Shown: one piece after another, positions 4,824-7,050 of the stretch
Layout of the letters: each line of letters opens with the position of its first letter
How positions within the stretch are numbered: the first letter of the stretch is position 1
NCBI GenBank assembly: GCA_020696885.1
Contig: JAJFMS010000218.1
Location: 1 to 7,050, forward strand
From: Armatimonadota bacterium
GTDB lineage: Bacteria > Armatimonadota > SYMT01
Direction of reading: 5' to 3'
Length of the DNA stretch: 7,050 nucleotides
The notes under the pieces: generated by a model
Told to the model about the DNA's origin: nothing
The model's input: only the letters and a program-made list of their open reading frames with translations
The model's database searches: none
Translations under genes and position numbers: made by a program

Positions 4824-6344
4824 CTACTCCCCCGGCACGGCGGTGAGGAGCCGCTCCACTTCCGCAGGGTCCACCGGCTTGGTGAGGTGCAGGTCGAATC
4901 CCGCCTCCAGGGAGCGCAGGCGGTCCTCGGCCTGTCCGTAGCCGGAGATCGCGATCAGGCGGGCGCCCGCGGTGCCCGGATCTTCCCGGAGGCAGCGGGC
5001 TACCTCGTAGCCGTCCATGCCGGGCAGGCCCAGGTCGCAGAGCACCACGTCCGGGGCGAAGCGGTGGGCGGCCTCCACGCCTTGCGTGCCGTTGTAGGCG
5101 ATTTCCACCTGGAAGCCGGACAATTCCAGCAGGTCGCGGAGCGTCTCGGCGGCGTCGCGGTTGTCCTCGACGATCAGCACGCGCAGCTCGTCCGCGTTCG
5201 AGTTGGGGCTCGGCTCAGCCGGGACGGCTTCCGGCGCCGCTGCTTCCGACGTCAGCGGCAGCTCGATCACGAACTCGGCGCCGCGTCCGGGGCCGTCGCT
5301 GCGCGCGGTGACGGTGCCATCGTGCAGGGCGATCAGGCCACGCACCACGGCCAGCCCGAGCCCGAGCCCGCCCCGGCTGCGATCTAGCGTCCGATCGGCC
5401 TGCGCAAACGTATCGAAGAGGAGCGGCAGCATCTCCCGGGTGATGCCGATGCCGGTGTCGCGGATGGTGATCACGGCGCGGTCGGGGGCTCCGGCAGCAG
5501 CGTCCCTGCTGCGACACAAAACGGACACCTCCACGCTTCCCCCCGCGTCCGTGAACTTCAACGCGTTGTGGAGCAGGTTATCCAGGGTCTGGCCCAGGCG
5601 CATCGGGTCGCCGCAGATCCATACCGGCGCCTCCGGGGTTTCCAACTTCAGCGTGAGACCGCCGTCCTCCAGCGCACGCTGATGGTCCTGCGCGGTGTTC
5701 CGCACCAGCTCCGCCAGGTCCACGCGCCGGGGCCGCAGGAGGATCTTGCCCCGGGTGATCCGGGAGACGTCCAGCAGGTCGTCCAGCAGCAGGCCCTGAT
5801 GCCGCACTTGCCGCTGCAGCGTCTCCACGGCCTGATGGAACCGCTCATCGCCCTGCCCCAGGCGCTTGATGAGCTCCACGGCGTTGCGGGAGGCGGCGAG
5901 CGGGTTGCGGAGCTCGTGCGCGAGCATGGCCAGGAACTCGTCCTTGGCGGCGCTGGCCTGCTGGAGCTCCTGGTTCTTTTGCTCCAGCTCCAGCCGGTGC
6001 GCCTCCAGCTCCCGGATCATCTGGACCTTGTCCACGGCCTGGCGGATGGCGCGCCGGAGCCGCTCCGGAGAGAGGTTGCCCTTGAGAAGGTAGTCCTGCG
6101 CTCCGTTCTTCATCGCCTCCACGGCGATGTCCTCGCTGCCGGTGCCGGTGAGCATTACCACCGGCACGCGGTCCGCGCCGGCCTCATAGACCAGGTTCCC
6201 CAGGAACTCCAGCCCATTCATGTCCGGAAGGTGGAAGTCCAGGACCACGACGTCCGGCGTGCCCTCCCGGAACCGCAGGAGGCCGTCCTCGCCCGTCTCG
6301 GCTTCCACCACGTCGCACGGGAGCTCCAGCCCACAACGGTCCAC
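4824..6344 (-). CDS. Hybrid signalling protein: REC (N-truncated) - HisKA - HATPase - REC
   Basis: Encodes 506 residues from GTG 6344. First REC (1-100): phospho-acceptor D36 in VVVLDFHLPDMNG, T66 and K88 in DYLLKGN are present, but the first beta strand and its acidic pair are absent. A coiled linker (105-133) leads to the HisKA H-box LAHELRNPLAA with H143. The HATPase follows: N-box NLLHNALKFT (256-265), G1 DTGIGI (296-301), G2 RGGLGLGLAV (324-333). A Pro/Ala linker (368-383) joins the second REC (386-506), complete with E393/D394, D437, S467 and K489. There are no membrane segments, so it is cytosolic. It would take phosphate from a kinase or relay its own to the C-terminal REC. It has no output domain. 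It lies 33 bases after the upstream kinase stop, in the same frame, with no clear ribosome site, so the start is uncertain. Confidence 0.85.
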   Translation of the reverse strand: MDRCGLELPCDVVEAETGEDGLLRFREGTPDVVVLDFHLPDMNGLEFLGNLVYEAGADRVPVVMLTGTGSEDIAVEAMKNGAQDYLLKGNLSPERLRRAIRQAVDKVQMIRELEAHRLELEQKNQELQQASAAKDEFLAMLAHELRNPLAASRNAVELIKRLGQGDERFHQAVETLQRQVRHQGLLLDDLLDVSRITRGKILLRPRRVDLAELVRNTAQDHQRALEDGGLTLKLETPEAPVWICGDPMRLGQTLDNLLHNALKFTDAGGSVEVSVLCRSRDAAAGAPDRAVITIRDTGIGITREMLPLLFDTFAQADRTLDRSRGGLGLGLAVVRGLIALHDGTVTARSDGPGRGAEFVIELPLTSEAAAPEAVPAEPSPNSNADELRVLIVEDNRDAAETLRDLLELSGFQVEIAYNGTQGVEAAHRFAPDVVLCDLGLPGMDGYEVARCLREDPGTAGARLIAISGYGQAEDRLRSLEAGFDLHLTKPVDPAEVERLLTAVPGE

Positions 6345-6377
6345 AGCGGCGGAGATCGCCGGGGGGGTTGGGAGGGA

Positions 6378-7050
6378 TCAGGAGTGCGCTTCCAACTGCG
6401 GCGAAGCTCCGGCAGCGGGCTCCAGCGTAAAGTAGAACGTCGTCCCCTCGTTCTGGATCGACTCCAGCCAGATCTCACCGCCGTGACGCTCGATGATCTT
6501 CCGCACGATCGCCAGCCCCACGCCGGTGCCGCCGCCGAATTTCTCGCGGGTGTGGAGCCGCCGGAACATGTCGAAGATCGAGCCGAAGTAGCGCTCCTGG
6601 ATCCCGATTCCGTTGTCCCGCACGAAGAACGCTCCTGGTTGGTCGCCCCGTTCCCGGTAGCCCACCTCCACCCGGCGGTCCTCCTTATCGGAGTACTTCG
6701 CCGCGTTGTTGATGAGGTTGTAGAACACCTCCCCCACCCTGGATCGGTCGCAGTAGAGCGTAGGCAGCGGCTCCTGCACCATCACCTTCACAGCATCTCG
6801 CTGGAGCACCGGGCGCAGGAGGTCGAGCGCCTCCTCCAGCGGCACGTTCAGGTCGGTTCGCTGCATGGCCAGGTCCACGCGGCCCAACCGGGAGTACCGC
6901 AGCAGGCCGTCCAGCAGCGCCTCCATGCGCGTGCCGAGGAGCACCAGCGTGTCCAGCTTCCGCCGGCCCTCATCGTCCAGCAGCTCGGCGTAGTCCTCGA
7001 TGAGGAACCGGGAGTAGTTCTGAATGCCCCGGAGCGGCTCTTTCAGGTCG
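6378..7050 (-). CDS. Sensor histidine kinase, C-terminal part (N-terminus outside window)
   Basis: The frame is open from the window edge and gives 223 residues to TGA 6380-6378. It begins DLKEPLRGIQNYSRFLIEDY, the half of an H-box just after the phospho-accepting His; the last window base fits a His codon. The rest of the HisKA helical hairpin follows (about 20-55, ending LLRYSRLGR), then HATPase motifs: NLINNAAKY (111-119), DNGIGI (145-150), F-box IFDMFRRLH (158-166) and G-box GGGTGVGLAI (172-181). The DLKEPLRGI subtype is typical of kinases with GAF, PAS or bacteriophytochrome sensor parts, so a light- or ligand-sensing N-terminus is plausible but unseen. It is upstream of the hybrid REC-kinase gene in one operon, which is its likely phosphotransfer partner. 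Confidence 0.92.
   Translation of the reverse strand, partial: DLKEPLRGIQNYSRFLIEDYAELLDDEGRRKLDTLVLLGTRMEALLDGLLRYSRLGRVDLAMQRTDLNVPLEEALDLLRPVLQRDAVKVMVQEPLPTLYCDRSRVGEVFYNLINNAAKYSDKEDRRVEVGYRERGDQPGAFFVRDNGIGIQERYFGSIFDMFRRLHTREKFGGGTGVGLAIVRKIIERHGGEIWLESIQNEGTTFYFTLEPAAGASPQLEAHS

Noticed and set aside
4734..5387. Plus-strand open frame of 217 codons over the second REC domain
   Set aside because: It is antisense to well-conserved kinase and REC motifs and begins inside the palindromic spacer.
1..7050. Genome-wide recoding of TGA as a sense codon
   Set aside because: EamA, VOC and PRC-barrel genes end at TGA where their families normally end, and reading through gives no domain-like extension; TGG is used freely for Trp.

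Overview
This is a GC-rich bacterial chromosomal segment that probably also carries a small prophage scar. Type II secretion, PRC-barrel, DUF1003 and phytochrome-style two-component genes together with the high GC suggest a soil or aquatic Gram-negative-type lineage; Gemmatimonadota is one possibility, but nothing here fixes the phylum. No rRNA, tRNA, CRISPR array, integrase or complete mobile element is visible.

Layout. Positions 1-216 hold the C-terminus of a GspG-type pseudopilin. It is followed in the same frame, after a single TGA, by an open stretch to 573 that ends in a small Cys/His zinc-binding-like domain and has no usable start. An EamA-type transporter (607-1563, minus) and a VOC/glyoxalase-family gene (1707-2105, plus) diverge from 1564-1706. 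Two small unrecognised genes overlap by ATGA (2177-2529). Next comes a phage morphogenesis fragment: a tailed-phage scaffolding protein broken by an in-frame TGA after ten codons (2679-3227), an intergenic terminator-like hairpin, and the first about 31 codons of an HK97-type major capsid protein, which ends abruptly near 3405.

Right of that junction all genes are on the minus strand. A PRC-barrel protein and a DUF1003 membrane protein form a coupled pair (4572 to 3386); the DUF1003 gene takes its last codons and stop from the capsid sequence. A repeat-rich spacer (4573-4823) holds two strong palindromes and several short direct repeats. A two-gene sensory operon fills the rest: a histidine kinase whose H-box is cut by the window edge (7050-6378) and a REC-HisKA-HATPase-REC hybrid protein (6344-4824).

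Function. The two kinases probably work as a phosphorelay, with the first REC of the hybrid the natural partner of the upstream kinase; that REC, however, lacks its first strand and acidic pair. The most notable signals are three places where one in-frame TGA separates an upstream ORF from a downstream ORF without a convincing start, and the capsid/DUF1003 junction. I see no complete new defence or mobile system; the best candidates for follow-up are the small-gene pair and the phage junction.
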